A stretch of 64,000 nt of DNA, taken from contig JAEUPJ010000050.1 of the NCBI GenBank assembly GCA_016790285.1, positions 1 to 64,000 of the forward strand, written 5' to 3'. The notes below the pieces were generated by a model, which saw only the letters and a program-made list of their open reading frames with translations, did not search any database and was not told the origin of the DNA. Of this stretch, positions 51,259 to 62,400 are shown piece after piece (the first letter of the stretch is position 1; each line of letters begins with the position of its first letter). The translations under genes were made by a program, and so were the position numbers. The stretch comes from Roseateles sp. (lineage in GTDB: Bacteria; Pseudomonadota; Gammaproteobacteria; Burkholderiales; Burkholderiaceae_C).

Positions 51259-51326
51259 ACGCACGCGACAGCCGCCTCGGCGGCGCCTGAGCAGAATCGG
51301 CGGCTTCACTCGCGGAAGTTGCCGAC

Positions 51327-51869
51327 ATGAACGACCCCACCCCCGACGACATCCTCACCCACTGGCGCACCGACGAGGACGCCGTGCGCCGACGCCAGCA
51401 GCTGGCACCGGGTGTCGCGACGCCCGCCATGCTCGCGGGCAAGACGGGCCTGCAGCAGATGCAGGCCCTGCTCGCTGGTGAGACCCCGCGCGCGCCGATC
51501 AGCGAGACGATGGACTTCATCCTCGTCTCGGTGGACGACGGCGTGGCGGTGTTCCAGGGGCGACCCCAGTTCAAGCACTACAACCCGCTGGGCGGCGTGC
51601 ATGGTGGCTGGTTCGCCACGCTGCTGGATTCGGCCCTCGGATGTTCGGTGCACACCACCTTGCCCGCGGGCAGGGGCTACACGACGCTGGAGTTCAAGGT
51701 GAACCTCGTGCGCGGCCTGAACGACCGCGTGCCGCTCGTGCGCGCCATCGGGCGCGTGGTGCACCGCGGTCGGCAGGTCACCACGGCCGAAGCTGAACTG
51801 GTGGGCCACGACGGCAGGCTCTACGCCCACGCGTCCACCACCTGCCTGTTGTTCGACCTGCCCGGCTGA
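51327..51869 (+). CDS. PaaI-type hotdog thioesterase
   Basis: A 180-aa hotdog-fold acyl-CoA thioesterase. After a 60-residue helical N-terminus come FILVSVDDGVAVFQGRP, the active-site HYNPLGGVHGGWFATLLDSA (Asn, Gly-Gly and the helix Asp), YTTLEFKVNLVRGL and VVHRGRQVTTAEAELVG. Hydrolyses CoA thioesters; substrate undefined. It stands alone between the hypothetical gene and eda, convergent with eda. Confidence 0.85.
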   Translation: MNDPTPDDILTHWRTDEDAVRRRQQLAPGVATPAMLAGKTGLQQMQALLAGETPRAPISETMDFILVSVDDGVAVFQGRPQFKHYNPLGGVHGGWFATLLDSALGCSVHTTLPAGRGYTTLEFKVNLVRGLNDRVPLVRAIGRVVHRGRQVTTAEAELVGHDGRLYAHASTTCLLFDLPG

Positions 51870-51885
51870 GGCCCGGTCGAGCCGC

Positions 51886-52509
51886 TCAGCGACGCAGCGC
51901 GGCGGCTTCGGAAGCCAGGCGCGTGATGCGCGCCCAGTCCTTGGCGTCGACGGCGTCCTGCGGCGTGAGCCAGGAGCCGCCGCACACCTTGACGTTGGGC
52001 AGGCTCAGGAACTGCGGCGCCGTCTCCAGCGAGATGCCGCCGGTGGGGCAGAAGGCCACGTCCGGGAAGGGCCCGGCCAGCGACTTCAGCAAGTTGACGC
52101 CGCCCACGGCCACGGCCGGAAAGAGCTTGAGAAAGCCGAAGCCGGCCGAGTTGGCCTGCATCACCTCCGAGGCGGTGGACACACCCGGCAGCAGCGGCAG
52201 GCCTTCCGACTTGCAGGCGGAAGCCAGCGCGTCGGTGTAGCCGGGGCTCACGCCGAACTGGCAGCCAGCGTTGCGGGCATTGGCCACATCCTGCGGCGTG
52301 CGCAGCGTGCCCGCGCCGACGATGGCGCCCGGCACCTTGGCCATGGCCTCCATGGCCTGCAGGGCCACCGGCGTGCGCAGCGTCACCTCCAGCACTTTCA
52401 CGCCGCCGGCGACCAGCGCCTCGGCCAGGGGAACGGCGTCTTCCAGGCGCTGGATGACGATGACGGGAATGACGGGGCCGTGGCTGGCCAGGCTCAGGGT
52501 GTCGAGCAT
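51886..52509 (-). CDS. eda: KDPG aldolase Eda
   Basis: A 207-aa class I aldolase for 2-keto-3-deoxy-6-phosphogluconate (Entner-Doudoroff). Schiff-base Lys128 in GFLKLFPAVAVGG, Glu41 and Arg45 in VLEVTLRTP, GAGTLRTP and FCPTGGIS are present. ATG 52509 gives standard length. A GTG at 52527 that overlaps the edd stop (GTGA) is an alternative start adding six residues and would couple translation. Second gene of edd-eda. Confidence 0.94.
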   Translation of the reverse strand: MLDTLSLASHGPVIPVIVIQRLEDAVPLAEALVAGGVKVLEVTLRTPVALQAMEAMAKVPGAIVGAGTLRTPQDVANARNAGCQFGVSPGYTDALASACKSEGLPLLPGVSTASEVMQANSAGFGFLKLFPAVAVGGVNLLKSLAGPFPDVAFCPTGGISLETAPQFLSLPNVKVCGGSWLTPQDAVDAKDWARITRLASEAAALRR

Positions 52510-52523
52510 GATGGTCTTGGAGT

Positions 52524-54353
<1,830 letters not shown>

Positions 54354-54400
54354 TCGGTGTCTCCTGGGGCCTGAGGACGTAACCAGCCCTTGGGAATTTA

Positions 54401-54414
54401 GGTAACCATATTAC
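54401..54414 (-). promoter_or_regulatory. Candidate operator upstream of edd
   Basis: GGTAACCATATTAC contains the palindrome GGTAACC and the dyad GTAA-N5-TTAC. Further GTAAC or GTTAC copies occur near 54378 and 54435, giving three within 60 bp of the edd-chaC intergenic region. GntR/LacI-type gluconate operators share GTTACC/GGTAAC halves. Regulator identity is unproven. Confidence 0.35.
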
Positions 54415-54462
54415 TTCGCCCAAGGAGGCCGCGGGTTACGGCATGGGTACCGGCATGACAAG

Positions 54463-55104
54463 ATGGCGGTGATGGCGCTACAGGCAATTCACATTCCCCA
54501 TGGCCCGGTGCGCAGCGCCCACCTGCTGCAGCGCACCCGGGCCGAATGGCGGGCCAGCGGCGATGACCTGCTGCTGTTCGCATACGGTTCCCTGATCTGG
54601 CGACCGGACTTCGAGTATGCCCAGGCCCTGCCCGCCCGGGTGCTGGGCTTTCACCGCGTGCTGCGCATGCGCTCGCGGGTCAACCGCGGCTCGCCCCAGG
54701 AACCGGGCCTGGTGCTGGCGCTCATCTCGGGCGGCAGCTGCCGGGGGCTGGTCTACCGCATCCCGCGCGCCGACGGGGAGGCCGTGCTGGAGCAGCTGTG
54801 GGCGCGGGAGATGCCCAATGGGGTCTACGAGCCGCGCTGGCTGAACTGCGACACGCCTGGCGGCCGTTTGAAGGCGCTGGCTTTCACCCTCTCGCGCCAA
54901 AGCCCCAACTGGACCGGCACGCTGCACGAGCCCGAGCTGCTGCACATCTTCCAGCATGCGAGCGGCCGCTATGGCACGACGCTGGACTACCTGCTGCGCA
55001 CCGTGCATGGCCTGCGCGCCCACGGCATTCGCGACCGTGAGCTGGAGCGGCAAGCGCACCTGGCGGCCCGCCACGGGCTGTGCGCGCCGCTGGATGAAGG
55101 CTAG
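54463..55104 (+). CDS. chaC: Glutathione-specific gamma-glutamylcyclotransferase ChaC
   Basis: A 213-aa ChaC-type enzyme that cleaves glutathione to 5-oxoproline and Cys-Gly. LLLFAYGSLIWRPDFEY is the YGSL substrate-binding motif; VLGFHRVLRMRS and the catalytic Glu in MPNGVYEPRWL follow. A second ATG at 54472 is possible; an AAGGAGG near 54422 is too far away to serve either. The stop codon shares CTAG with the convergent nucleotidyltransferase gene. Confidence 0.9.
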   Translation: MAVMALQAIHIPHGPVRSAHLLQRTRAEWRASGDDLLLFAYGSLIWRPDFEYAQALPARVLGFHRVLRMRSRVNRGSPQEPGLVLALISGGSCRGLVYRIPRADGEAVLEQLWAREMPNGVYEPRWLNCDTPGGRLKALAFTLSRQSPNWTGTLHEPELLHIFQHASGRYGTTLDYLLRTVHGLRAHGIRDRELERQAHLAARHGLCAPLDEG

Positions 55105-55709
55105 GCGCGCAGCCGCGCCAGGTCTTCGACCGTGTCGACATCGACGTGCACGCCGGGGTCGTCCACCTCGATCGGCTGGGCGGCATAGCGGGCGACGATG
55201 CGGCGCGCACCTTCGTCGCCCTGCAGGGCCATGAGCTCGGAGTAGAGCTCCGTGCCGAAGCCCACCGGATGGCCCTGGATGCCCCGGTACTGGGCGTAAC
55301 AGACGGGGTAGCGCTCCAGCCCGGCGGCGACGGCCAGGATGGTGGCCGGCTGCACCAGCGGCATATCGGCCGGCAGGATCAGCCAGCCGTCGGCGTCTCC
55401 GGTGGCCCCCACGCCGGCCACGATGGAGTGGCCCATGCCGATGGGCTGGGGGCGCCCCTGGGCATCGCGGTCGGACAGCGTCACGACGTCCCGGGCGGCG
55501 ATCAGGCGGTGCACGGACGGCGCCAGCGCCGTGGTCGTGACGACGACCACGCGCAGCTGGGTCGCAATGGCATGGCGCAACGTGCGCGCGAGCACGGTGT
55601 CAGCGCCGGGGGCGTGATCCAGCGGTTGCTCGAGCTTGTGTCCCGGGCCGCGGTAGCGCGAACCGCGACCGGCGGCCAGCACGACGACGGCGGGGCGTCG
55701 TTTGGTCAT
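55101..55709 (-). CDS. MocA-like nucleotidyltransferase
   Basis: A 202-aa MobA/MocA-type NTP transferase. VVVLAAGRGSRYRGPGHKLE is the nucleotide-binding loop with lysine, LILPADMPLVQP gives the metal-binding Asp region, and GIQGHPVGFG and GDEGARRIV follow. Relatives transfer CMP or GMP to molybdopterin cofactor or build other NDP-linked products. No molybdoenzyme gene is nearby, so the acceptor is undetermined. Confidence 0.82.
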   Translation of the reverse strand: MTKRRPAVVVLAAGRGSRYRGPGHKLEQPLDHAPGADTVLARTLRHAIATQLRVVVVTTTALAPSVHRLIAARDVVTLSDRDAQGRPQPIGMGHSIVAGVGATGDADGWLILPADMPLVQPATILAVAAGLERYPVCYAQYRGIQGHPVGFGTELYSELMALQGDEGARRIVARYAAQPIEVDDPGVHVDVDTVEDLARLRA

Positions 55710-55858
55710 TTGCTGCTTGTCCCTTCCAAACCTCTTGCCACGCGACGGTCTGCGCCGTTTGTTGCAGTGCCACAAGCATGCCGAGTGACACTGCGCTTGA
55801 AACTGGTACGTTCACTTAAGGGAAGGCCTTTAGGGGAAGGTCTGCATACTTCACACCC

Positions 55859-56494
55859 ATGAGCAAACTGAGCGATTTCCGAAAGAGCTACGAACTGGGT
55901 GAACTGGACGAGGCGCAAGCCGCCGACGGGCCGCTCGCGCTGTTCAACCGTTGGATGGAAGAAGCGATCGCGCACGACGTCTCCGAGCCGACCGCCATGA
56001 CGCTGGCCACCGTGGGCGCCAACGGCCGGCCGTCGACCCGCGTCGTGCTGCTGAAAGGCTGCGACGAGCGGGGCCTGGTGTGGTTCACGAACTATGCAAG
56101 CCGCAAAGGTGAGGAGTTAGCAGCCAACCCGTACGCGGCGTTGCAGTTCCACTGGGTGGAGATGGAACGCGTGGTGCGCATCGAGGGCCGCGTCGAGAAG
56201 ACCTCGGCGCAGGAGTCGGACGACTACTTCAAGAGCCGCCCGCTGGACTCGCGCCTGGGCGCCTGGGCTTCGCCGCAGAGCCAGGTGATCTCCACCCGCG
56301 CGGTGCTGGTGGCCAACGCCGCCAAGGCCGCCGTGCAGCATGGCCTGAACCCCGATCGCCCGCCGCACTGGGGCGGCTACCGGCTGGTGCCGGAGCGATT
56401 CGAGTTCTGGCAGGGCCGCCGCTCGCGGCTGCACGACCGGTTGCGTTTCACGCTCGAAGGCAGCAACTGGCTGCGCGAGCGCCTCGCGCCCTGA
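55859..56494 (+). CDS. pdxH: Pyridoxamine/pyridoxine 5'-phosphate oxidase
   Basis: A 211-aa FMN enzyme making pyridoxal 5'-phosphate. FMN and substrate-binding sequence includes [53 protein letters not shown] and [14 protein letters not shown]. The C-terminus [17 protein letters not shown] ends in LRERLAP as in E. coli. Divergent from the MocA-like gene with about 150 bp between. Confidence 0.95.
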   Translation: MSKLSDFRKSYELGELDEAQAADGPLALFNRWMEEAIAHDVSEPTAMTLATVGANGRPSTRVVLLKGCDERGLVWFTNYASRKGEELAANPYAALQFHWVEMERVVRIEGRVEKTSAQESDDYFKSRPLDSRLGAWASPQSQVISTRAVLVANAAKAAVQHGLNPDRPPHWGGYRLVPERFEFWQGRRSRLHDRLRFTLEGSNWLRERLAP

Positions 56495-56504
56495 GCGCCG
56501 CGCG

Positions 56505-56999
56505 TCAGTTGACGGCGTTGCCGTCTTCCACCCGGTAGTACAGGCCGTAGGGGTCGTCGTTCAGCACAGCGAGCACGCCCTCGACGACCACCGGTTCCAG
56601 CGTGTAGCGCACGGGCTTTTTCGTGCGCACTTCCACGAGGCCCTCCGGGCCGGCCGGCACGCAGAACGAGCAGCTGGTGGGCACGGACGAGAGCAGGAAA
56701 TGCTGCTGCTTGTCGCCCGCCTCCAGCGGCATCATGAAACCCTGGACCTTGACGGTCTTGCGGTCCAGCGCCTGCACGGCCGCCGGGAAGGTCGGCACGA
56801 TCTTCTTCTTCTCGGCCTTGGCCGTCACCTGCGACAGCAGCTTCCAGGAAACGATGTCCGCGCGCTCTTCCAGCGGCTTGAAGGGGCTGCGCGGGTCGTG
56901 GTAGCCGGGGCCTTGGCCGAGGGTCGGGGCCTGCTGCGCGAACGCCGCCGAAGCAGCCAGGCACAGGGCGAGCAAGGGTTTGAACTTCATGCGGCGCAT
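56505..56999 (-). CDS. Exported DUF3299 protein
   Basis: A 164-aa protein with a signal peptide (cleavage near AFAQ) and the DUF3299 domain: VKVQGFMMPLEAGDKQQHF, then SSVPTSCSFCVPAGPEG with Cys110-x-x-Cys113, then VVVEGVLAVLNDDPYGLYYR. The CxxC pair suggests metal or redox chemistry in the periplasm. It follows the permease gene by 9 bp. In Pseudomonas aeruginosa the equivalent neighbour set (PA4063-PA4066) is zinc-responsive. Confidence 0.85.
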   Translation of the reverse strand: MRRMKFKPLLALCLAASAAFAQQAPTLGQGPGYHDPRSPFKPLEERADIVSWKLLSQVTAKAEKKKIVPTFPAAVQALDRKTVKVQGFMMPLEAGDKQQHFLLSSVPTSCSFCVPAGPEGLVEVRTKKPVRYTLEPVVVEGVLAVLNDDPYGLYYRVEDGNAVN

Positions 57000-57008
57000 T
57001 GTCGTCCT

Positions 57009-58205
57009 TCAGCGCGGGGCCTGCAGCAGCGTGGTCACGTCCAGCCGGTAGGCGCGCCAGGCGGGCCAGGCGGCTGCCAGCAGGGCCAGCCCGCCGGCCA
57101 GCAGCGGCACGAGCCACTCGGCGTCGCTCCAGCCCAGTGCGCCCAGGCGCAGTGACTGGCGCTCGGCCAGCAGCCGCTCCAGCAAGGCGACCAGACCATG
57201 CCCGGCCGCGAGGCCGAGCGCTGCAGCCAGCGCAGCCAGAAGCAGCGCCTCCAGCGCGATGAGCGCGGCCACCCGGCGTGCCGGGGCGCCGAGCATGCGC
57301 AGCATCGCCAGGTCGCCCTGGCGCGCACGCACCGCATGCAGCAGCGCCACCCACACCGACAGCCCCGCCGCCAGCAGCAGCACGATGCCGAAGCCCCGCA
57401 GCACCTCCGTGCCCGCACCCACGAGCCGCATCAGCCGCGCCGTCTCCAGGGCCGGCGCGGCCGACTGCAGGCCGTCCTGCGCATTCACCCAACGCGGCAG
57501 CATCACCGCCGCCAGCGGGCTGCGGTAGCGCACCAGGGCGAGCGTGATCTCGCGCTTGTCGTCTTCGTCGTGGTCATGGGCTTCGCCGGCGTGGTGTGAT
57601 TCGTGCACCTCCCAGACGGACGCGAGGTCCGTCAGCACCAGCCGGTCCAGGACGCTGCCGGATTCGGCCAGCACGCCCACGACCTCGAACTGATGATCGC
57701 CATGCGCGCCGCCGCCTTCGGCCAGGCCGTGGCTGCCCGCGAAACGGTCGCCCACCTTCAGCCCGCTGGTGCGCGCCACCTCGGCGCCGAGCACCGCCTG
57801 CATGGCCTGCTTCCACAGCGCGCCCTGGGCGAGGTGGCCGCCGTAGAGGTCGATGTACTCCGGCGTCGTGCCGGCGATGCGGTAGCCGCGGAAGCTGTCG
57901 CCCAGGGACAGCGGCACGGCCTGCGCCACCAGGGGCTGCTGCTTGAGCAATGCCAGCGTGGCGAGCGGGATGTTGCCGGTCGGCGCATCCAGATGAAAGA
58001 CACCGGCCAGCATGATCTGCATCGGGCTGCCCTTGGCGCCGACGACGAGGTCGATGCCCGCCAGGTCGCGCTTGAGCCCGGCCTCGACCTGGGCGCTGGC
58101 CCGCAGCACGAAGGTCACGGCCGCCAGGCCGAGGGTGAGCAGCAGCAGATTCAGCGCCGTGGTGAGGGGGCTGGACCACAGGTAGCGCCAGGCCAGCCGG
58201 ATCAT
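57009..58205 (-). CDS. FtsX/MacB-like ABC permease with His-rich loop
   Basis: A 398-aa permease with one N-terminal helix (about 17-35), a long periplasmic domain, and three C-terminal helices (FGIVLLLAAGLSVWVALLHA region onward), the FtsX/LolC topology. The periplasmic part carries a cluster of acidic and His residues near 199-216 (VHESHHAGEAHDHDEDDK), with another HGDH just before. Such loops bind Zn, Cu or Ni. Overlaps the ATPase gene by 4 bp. Confidence 0.88.
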   Translation of the reverse strand: MIRLAWRYLWSSPLTTALNLLLLTLGLAAVTFVLRASAQVEAGLKRDLAGIDLVVGAKGSPMQIMLAGVFHLDAPTGNIPLATLALLKQQPLVAQAVPLSLGDSFRGYRIAGTTPEYIDLYGGHLAQGALWKQAMQAVLGAEVARTSGLKVGDRFAGSHGLAEGGGAHGDHQFEVVGVLAESGSVLDRLVLTDLASVWEVHESHHAGEAHDHDEDDKREITLALVRYRSPLAAVMLPRWVNAQDGLQSAAPALETARLMRLVGAGTEVLRGFGIVLLLAAGLSVWVALLHAVRARQGDLAMLRMLGAPARRVAALIALEALLLAALAAALGLAAGHGLVALLERLLAERQSLRLGALGWSDAEWLVPLLAGGLALLAAAWPAWRAYRLDVTTLLQAPR

Positions 58206-58948
58206 GCCCGCCCCCCGTCGGTCCAATCGGTCATGCGGGTCATCGGCGCGGTGCCACCGCCGAGGGCGCCGAGCTGGCTGGCAGGCCCGGTGGCGCTTGT
58301 GCGGCTGCGCAGCACGACCTCGGTGAAGTCGTCTCGGGCGGTCAGGGCCTCGATCACGCGGGCGTCGTGGCTGGCGATGACGAGGGTGCAGCGCTCGCGC
58401 TCGGCCGCGTCCAGCAGCAGGGCCAGCATGTGCAGGGTGTGTTCGTCGTCCAGGCTGGCGCTGGGTTCGTCGGCCAGCAGCAGGCGTGGCTGGCGCATCA
58501 GCGCGCGGGCCAGCGCCACCCGCTGGGCCTGGCCGACGCTGAGCTGGTGGGGCCGGCGCGCCGCCAGCTCGCCGATGTCCAGCGCCGCCATCAGCGCCTG
58601 CGCGCGGGCCGGGTCGGCCCCCTGCCCTGCGGCGAGCGCCGGCAAGGCCAGGTTCTCCGCCACCGTCAGCGCCTCGCTCAGGTGCAGCCGCTGCGGCACG
58701 ACGCCGAGTGTGGCGCCGCGCCAGGCGTCCAGCGCCCGGGGGCTCAGGCCGGCGAGCGACGTGCCCGCGACTTCCAGCCCGCCCTGCTGCACGCGCAGTA
58801 GCCCGGCCAGCAACGCCAGGAGAGTCGACTTGCCCGAGCCCGAGCTGCCCCGAAGCAGCAGATGCCGGCCCTCGCGCAGGGCGAAGTCGGCATAGGCGAT
58901 CTCGGCACCGCCCTTGTAGCGGTGGCTGAGCCCGCTCCAGGCGAGCAT
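58202..58948 (-). CDS. ABC transporter ATPase (LolD/MacB-type)
   Basis: A 248-aa ATPase partner of the FtsX-like permease. Walker A LRGSSGSGKSTLLALLAG, Q-loop VVPQRLHLSEALTV, signature LSVGQAQRVALARALM and Walker B LLLADEPSASLDD are all present. The C-terminal 30 residues are an additional polar tail. ATG 58948 overlaps the msrA stop (ATGA) and its stop overlaps the permease start, so the three genes are coupled. Confidence 0.92.
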   Translation of the reverse strand: MLAWSGLSHRYKGGAEIAYADFALREGRHLLLRGSSGSGKSTLLALLAGLLRVQQGGLEVAGTSLAGLSPRALDAWRGATLGVVPQRLHLSEALTVAENLALPALAAGQGADPARAQALMAALDIGELAARRPHQLSVGQAQRVALARALMRQPRLLLADEPSASLDDEHTLHMLALLLDAAERERCTLVIASHDARVIEALTARDDFTEVVLRSRTSATGPASQLGALGGGTAPMTRMTDWTDGGRA

Positions 58949-59484
58949 CACTTCACCAGGCGCCGGAAACTGGACAGGAACTTGTCCACCTTGCCCGCCA
59001 CCACGAAGGCGCAGTAGCCCTGCTCCGGGTTGCGGGCGTAGTAATGCTGGTGGTAGGCCTCCGCCGGGTGGTAGTTGGCCTCGGGCAGCAACTCCGTGAC
59101 GACGCGGCCGCCATGGTGGTCGTTGGCTTCCTGCAGCACCGCGGCCGCAACCGCTCGCTGGGCTTCGGTGTGCCAGTAGATGCCGGAGCGGTACTGGCTG
59201 CCGACGTCCGCCCCCTGGCGGTTCAGCGTCGTGGGGTCGTGGATGGTGAAGAACACCTCGAGCAGCTCTCGCAGGGACACCTCGGCCGGGTCGAAATCGA
59301 TGCGCACCACTTCGGCGTGCCCCGTGTTGCCGCTGCAGACCTGCTCGTAGTTGGGGTGGGCCACATGGCCGTTGCTGTAGCCGTTCTCCACGTGGTGGAC
59401 GCCGCGCACGCGTTCGTACACGGCCTCCAGGCACCAGAAGCAGCCGCCAGCCAGGGTGATGCGTTCGAGTTTCGATTCGGTCAT
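58948..59484 (-). CDS. msrA: Peptide methionine sulfoxide reductase A
   Basis: A 178-aa MsrA reducing methionine-S-sulfoxide. The active site is GGCFWCLEAVYERV with catalytic Cys15 (and Cys18), followed by GYSNGHVAHPNYEQVCSGNT, FFTIHDPTTLNRQGADVG and SQYRSGIYWH. No signal peptide, so cytoplasmic. It is translationally coupled to the ABC ATPase, unusual for msrA. Confidence 0.94.
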   Translation of the reverse strand: MTESKLERITLAGGCFWCLEAVYERVRGVHHVENGYSNGHVAHPNYEQVCSGNTGHAEVVRIDFDPAEVSLRELLEVFFTIHDPTTLNRQGADVGSQYRSGIYWHTEAQRAVAAAVLQEANDHHGGRVVTELLPEANYHPAEAYHQHYYARNPEQGYCAFVVAGKVDKFLSSFRRLVK

Positions 59485-59494
59485 GGACAGACTT

Positions 59495-62400
59495 TCAATG
59501 AGCGCCGAGGGACAGCTCGACATGGGGGCGCCAGGCTTCATCGCAAGCCTCGTCGCAAACCTTCGGGGCGGCCAGGAAGACGCGGGCGTTGGGCGCCCCG
59601 CGGGCCAGCAGCGCGTCACGCACCGCCGTGGCGCGCGCCAGGGCGAGCTGGCGAAGGGCTTCAGGGTCGACCGTGTAGCTGCCCAGCAGCAGGCCGCGCA
59701 TCTGCTCGGGCGGCAGGTCCTTGGGCAGGCCGAGCAGGTTGCGTGGCTTGTTGGGCAGCTTGCTGGCCTGGTAGAGCCGCTTGAGCGCGGCATCCGGCGT
59801 GGGGGCGCTCTCGGCGCGCAACGCGCGGTCGAGCAACTGCTCGCGCACGGCCTGGCTCTCGGCCGCAATCCCCGCCCAGCCGGTCAGCGTGAGTTGCACG
59901 CCGGGGCGGTCGGTCAGGAGCCGGGCGACGCGGTCCAGCTGGTCCACGGCCGAGATTTCCATGCGGCCGGGCTCGAAGCCGACCTGCGCTTCCTCGGGGC
60001 TGTCGCTGCCACTGAAGAGGGCAAAAGGCGACGTGAGCGCCTTGCCGATGAGGTTTAGGAAGAGCTTCCAGACCAGGCCCCCGACGCTGAACTCGGGGTC
60101 GCTCAGCGAGCCGCTGACGGGCAGGTTCACGTCGATGACGCCGTCGCGGTCCTTCAGCAGCGCCACGGCAAAGCGCACCGGCAGCGCGGTTGCGTCAGGG
60201 CTGTCCACGCGCTCGCCGAAGGTCAGCTGGTTCAGGATGATCTGGTTGCTGGCCACCAGTTGACCGCCGGGCTGGACCTGGTAGCGCAGCCGCGTGGAGA
60301 GCTTGCCGCGCTCGATGGCGTAACCCGCGTACTTGGCGGCATAGGGCGACAGCGGCGCCAGCTCGATGTCCGTCGCGTTGGCGGCGATGTCCATGGCTGG
60401 CGGCGAGCCGGGCTTGAGTTGCCCGTCGATCTCCAGCAGCCCGGTGCCGGCGACCTTGCCCCGCACGGTGAGGGGCGCCATGGCGGGGTCGGTGGATGAA
60501 AACGCGCCGAGCGAGCCCTGCAGCTCGCTGAGCCGGGCGCTGTAGTTGGGGCGCACGAAGCGGTCGCTGAAGTCGACGATGCCGCGGTTCACGCGGATGC
60601 GCTCGGCAGAGACCTCGGGCGCTGGCGACGACGCCGCCGCCACGGGCGCCGCAGCCGCGCGGGCGGCCTCGGCCGGGCCGATGTCGCGCAGGTTGAAGCG
60701 GCCCTGTTCGTTGACGATCAGCCGTGCGTAGGCGTCGTCGAGCTGCGCATCCTTGACTGCCAGCCGGGGCGCACGGCCCGGCGCCAGTGCCAGCTGCAGC
60801 CCGTCGAGCTGCAGGGATTGCCAGCTCAGCAGGTCTTCGCCGATGACCCGCTGGCCGTCCGACACGCGGGCCTGCAGCAATGCCAGCGGCCCGACGCGCA
60901 CCTGGCCCTCGACTTTGGCCGCCCAGCCGCCGTCGGTCTGCTGGTTGGCATCGAACTCGGCCCTGGCGCCCAGCTCGGCGCGCTGCAGTTGCAGGCCCCA
61001 GGCGGGGTCCAGGTAGGCATTGAACAGGTGCAGCGGCAGGGCCTGGGCCTGCAGGCTCCCGGTCATGGCCAGCGGTGCCAGCGCCAGGCGGCCGGTCCAT
61101 TGCAGGCTGCCGGCGCTCGCCGCCACGGGCTGGTCATTGGCGCCGAGCGGCGCGAGCTGGGCCGCGACCTGGGCGGCCACCGGCGCTTTCGCGGGCCACG
61201 TGAGAGGTCCTAGTTTCAGCTTCAGCGGCTCAACCGCCAGCGCCACCGCCGGCATGACCGCAGCCACGGCCAGGTCGTGCCAGCGCAAGGCGCCGCGCTC
61301 GACACTCAAGCCCACGAGCTTCAATTGCCAGGGCGCGGCGTCGGCGGCAGCGCCGGCATCACTCGCCGGCAGCAGGGCCGCCAGGTTGAGACGACCATCG
61401 GCCTCGCGAGCGAGCTGCACGCGCGGGGCCTGCAGGCTGAGCTGGCCGACGTCGAGCGTGCGCGTCGCCACATCGAGGCTGGCCTTGTCGAGTTCGGCGG
61501 AGGCCAGCGTAGCGAAGCGGGGCGCGCCCGGCAAGGCCAGCCGGGCGTCGTTCAGGCGCAGTGCGGACAGCGTGACACGGGCCCGGTCCGCCGCGCCGGG
61601 TGCCAGGGGCTGCGGCACCGTCAAGCCGAGCTGCGTCGACAGCCCGGCCTGCAGCCGCGCGCCACCCGGCAGTGGCAGCCACGCGGACAGCCGCTCCAGC
61701 GCCAGCCCCGTGAGTTGGGCATCGGCCTGCAGCTGCTCGGGCCCGAGCGTCGCCTTGGCGCTGAGCGTCGCCTGGTCCAGACGGAGGCTGGCCTGCAGTT
61801 CGGCGGGCGCCTTCAGCGGCCAGGCGAGTGCACCGAGCTGGAGCTGGACGGCGTCGAAATTGAGATCACGGAAGGCGACGCGGCCGTCGGTGACCTCCAC
61901 CCCCGCAACGCTGGCCTGCCAAGGTGCGCCCGCCGCATCAGGTGCAGCATCACGCCCTGCATCAGCTGCGGCGGGCCGAGGCCGCCACTGCAGGCGCGGC
62001 GAATCCAGCTGGACCCGGCCAAGCGCGGCCTGCCGGCGCAACGGCTGCACATCGGCCAACGGCAGGCGCAGCCGCTTGAAAGCCAGGAGTGGCTGGCCGT
62101 CGGGTTGGTTCAGGGCCAGGTCATGCAACTGCAGCAGGCCGCTGATCTTGACGCCGGGCGTCTGCCGGGGCCGCTCGGCGAAGTCCAGCGCGATGTCCGC
62201 GTCGAGCCGCCCCGTGGCCAGCCGCACCGGCAGGCTCGCCGGCAGGTAGGCCGCCAGCGGGGCGAGATCCAGCCCCGCGAGCTTGAAGGACAGCCGGGCG
62301 CTGGCCGCATCCGCGAAGGGCAGCGCCTCGCCGCGGCTGTCAAAGGCGACGCCGTCCAGCGTGCCGCGCAGTTCAGGCTGCACCTTGACCGTGACATCGG

